34,705 nt of DNA from Anammoximicrobium sp032229885 (GTDB lineage Bacteria; Planctomycetota; Planctomycetia; Pirellulales; Pirellulaceae), in the NCBI GenBank assembly GCA_032229885.1, contig JAVYAJ010000426.1:1-34705 (forward strand). Reading direction: 5' to 3'. Each line of letters starts with the position of its first letter. Positions within the stretch are counted from its first letter, which is position 1. The notes beneath the pieces are model-generated. The model ran no database searches. It saw nothing but the letters and a program-made list of their open reading frames with translations, and was not told the DNA's origin. The position numbers and the translations under genes are program-made. This document shows positions 33,352 to 34,705 of the stretch, one piece after another.

Positions 33352-34446
33352 ATGAAACCGTTCACAACATCGCTGTCCGACTTACTACTGCTCGGGTTCT
33401 GCTCACAGCAGCACCAAGCCGCACGGTGGTCGTTGTTCGAACTTTTCGAGCAGCGCCTGCGTCCGTTTGTGCCGCTGCTTACCCAGACTCAATGGCGCAC
33501 AATCACGCCAGAAGAGGTTCCGTTCGATATCGAATGGTATGTGCTGACCGAGGTGACGCCCGATGGACCAGAACCGGACGAAAAGACAGCGACAGTTCTC
33601 GTTAATCGGTCCCGCGGAACGTCTCGCGATGTTCGGCCGCACTTCCATCTTCTTCCATCGAGAACGACGTCTTTTGATGACGAAGCGTTCTTCGTGGGTC
33701 GCGCGCTCTCATCGCCGAAGGCAGCCTACCTCGGGAATGCCCCCGAGGAACGCGCATCACCGCTGGGCTTTTTGCCGCAGAGCAAGTCAGGCGGGAAAGT
33801 AGTCTGCGTAACTTGGGACAGGTCGAGGCGATCCTTGATCGAACTGGTTATCGATCACATTCACCAGTCCTGCCCGTCGGCCGAACACGAGCTGGTAGAT
33901 AGACGCGCCATACCGGCTTCGGAACGGTGGCTTTGGGATTTTGTCACGCGTTTAGACGAAAAATACGAGTCGCCTCCGCCGCCATTCGACTACGAGCCCC
34001 TAGAGGGCGAGATCCCTTGGTGGATCGTTGACGATGGCGATGGCCAAGTCTTTGGCTTGACAGATTGGCTGGATGGCTTTGTACCAAACAAGTGGGATAA
34101 GTCGGTAATCGGGAAAGCGATCCAGCAGGTCGTGAGCGACGCAACAGCAGATCAAGAGGTTTTCGACATTGGGCGGAAATTTGCCGAGTTGATTCAGTTA
34201 TGCGAGAGCTTCGAGGACAGCCTCAGCGATCTACAAGAAGCGCTGTGTGCCTACGGTGGGAGCGACGATCACGGCTTGATCTCCGAGACGCGAGTCTACG
34301 ACGCCATAGACAATGCGGATTCCACCCATCCGGAACTGTGTCATGCCATCAAGGCGATTCTAAGTTCACCTTGGCTACGTTGGAGCCCCCACGCAACGTC
34401 CATCCTAGTTGTACTGCGCCATTTTTTTCTAGTCGATTTTCGCTAG
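33352..34446 (+). CDS. Unrecognised 364-aa protein, atypical composition
   Basis: I do not recognise a family. A strong GAGGAG lies 5 bases before ATG, so the gene is real. The protein is soluble, without signal peptide or membrane helix. The N-terminal part (LSDLLLLGFC, FELFEQRLRPF) is helical. The middle has many aromatic and acidic residues (EGEIPWWIVDDGDGQVFGLTDWLDGF, about 222-247), and the C-terminal third is helical and acidic. No catalytic motif, nucleotide-binding loop or zinc site stands out. Its DNA is visibly less GC-rich than the rest of the window, with more TTA, CTA and AGA codons, which suggests recent acquisition. The neighbourhood to its right is cut by the window end, so its partners are unseen. 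Confidence 0.8.
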   Translation: MKPFTTSLSDLLLLGFCSQQHQAARWSLFELFEQRLRPFVPLLTQTQWRTITPEEVPFDIEWYVLTEVTPDGPEPDEKTATVLVNRSRGTSRDVRPHFHLLPSRTTSFDDEAFFVGRALSSPKAAYLGNAPEERASPLGFLPQSKSGGKVVCVTWDRSRRSLIELVIDHIHQSCPSAEHELVDRRAIPASERWLWDFVTRLDEKYESPPPPFDYEPLEGEIPWWIVDDGDGQVFGLTDWLDGFVPNKWDKSVIGKAIQQVVSDATADQEVFDIGRKFAELIQLCESFEDSLSDLQEALCAYGGSDDHGLISETRVYDAIDNADSTHPELCHAIKAILSSPWLRWSPHATSILVVLRHFFLVDFR

Positions 34447-34496
34447 CAGTAGAGCGCGAATGGAAGCGAGTAGCTCGTGTGGGTAGCGCAGAATAA

Positions 34497-34691
34497 TCCA
34501 TACGAGGTGCTTACGAGATTCGGAGACCGGGCATCAGAGGCGGACGTGAGGCCGAGACCTTACATGGCCAGATCAGCGCGCACCGAGAGTATGGCAAGAA
34601 AGTTACTTTGAAGGACAACGACGTGATGTCAAGAACTATCTCGCGGAATGCAGCACGGCAGGTCTTTGACATCGACGCCCAAGCCAAGTAG
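34497..34691 (+). other. Open frame with protein-like tail, no start
   Basis: A 64-codon frame opens after a stop at 34494 and ends at TAG 34689. Its second half (AHREYGKKVTLKDNDVMSRT and beyond) reads like a real soluble helical C terminus, but the only ATG is at 34626 and no ribosome site is seen. It may be the remnant of a truncated gene next to the atypical gene, or chance. Confidence 0.25.
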
Positions 34692-34705
34692 CTGTTCAGT
34701 CCGCG

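Overview
The window looks like chromosomal DNA from a planctomycete, most likely a Pirellulales-type member of Planctomycetota. This rests on protein families, not a database search. A surface protein starts with the planctomycete LExRxLL-type N-terminal tag and carries dockerin repeats. There is an Lpg1974-type outer-membrane protein, two Tat-exported Gfo/Idh/MocA oxidoreductases, a Tat-exported sugar-isomerase-like protein, a pyrophosphate-type phosphofructokinase, and GC-rich DNA with long intergenic regions that hold dispersed repeats.

Layout. 1-1200: 3' end of a tRNA-Ala(UGC), then about 1.1 kb without genes but with at least two repeat families. 1230-1580 (-): RRM/glycine-rich RNA-binding protein. 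1998-3872 (+): sodium:solute symporter plus a small two-helix membrane protein. 4286-5617 (-): outer-membrane beta-barrel. 6208-6399 (-): 63-aa membrane protein whose last codons are duplicated downstream. 6700-7857 (+): class V aminotransferase-fold enzyme. 7994-16437 (-): seven genes read in the order Bax-inhibitor-1-like protein, Ppx/GppA phosphatase, polyphosphate kinase, CHAD protein, phospholipid N-methyltransferase, phosphatidylserine decarboxylase, phosphatidylserine synthase. 16835-17878 (-): QueG. 18258-22665 (+): Tat TIM-barrel protein, PPi-phosphofructokinase, Gfo/Idh/MocA oxidoreductase. 22666-23659: gene-free, with the second copy of a dispersed element. 23660-25417 (+): Calx-beta-like/dockerin surface protein. 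25832-25951 (+): 39-aa membrane peptide. 26201-27085 (+): N-carbamoylputrescine amidase-type enzyme. 27270-27503 (-): small tail-anchored protein. 27758-31221 (+): NtrC-type response regulator and MutL, 11 bases apart. 31513-32943 (+): second Gfo/Idh/MocA. 33352-34446 (+): unrecognised 364-aa protein with visibly lower GC, possibly the edge of an accessory region.

How the genes fit together. The minus-strand block joins two metabolic modules. One is polyphosphate metabolism: synthesis by Ppk1, a Ppx/GppA-type phosphatase, and a CHAD protein expected to bind polyphosphate. The other is a complete three-enzyme route from CDP-diacylglycerol to phosphatidylserine, phosphatidylethanolamine and methylated phosphatidylethanolamine/phosphatidylcholine, with 20-base gene overlaps and its own candidate promoter. 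PPi-dependent glycolysis nearby suits a cell with an active inorganic phosphate economy. The symporter, outer-membrane protein and the three Tat-exported sugar-type proteins fit a heterotroph using carbohydrate-derived substrates.

The most interesting non-coding signal is a roughly 158-base element present at 621-780 and 22814-22971. One hairpin stem differs between the copies by paired compensatory changes, suggesting a structured RNA or mobile miniature element. No CRISPR array, transposase or rRNA was seen.
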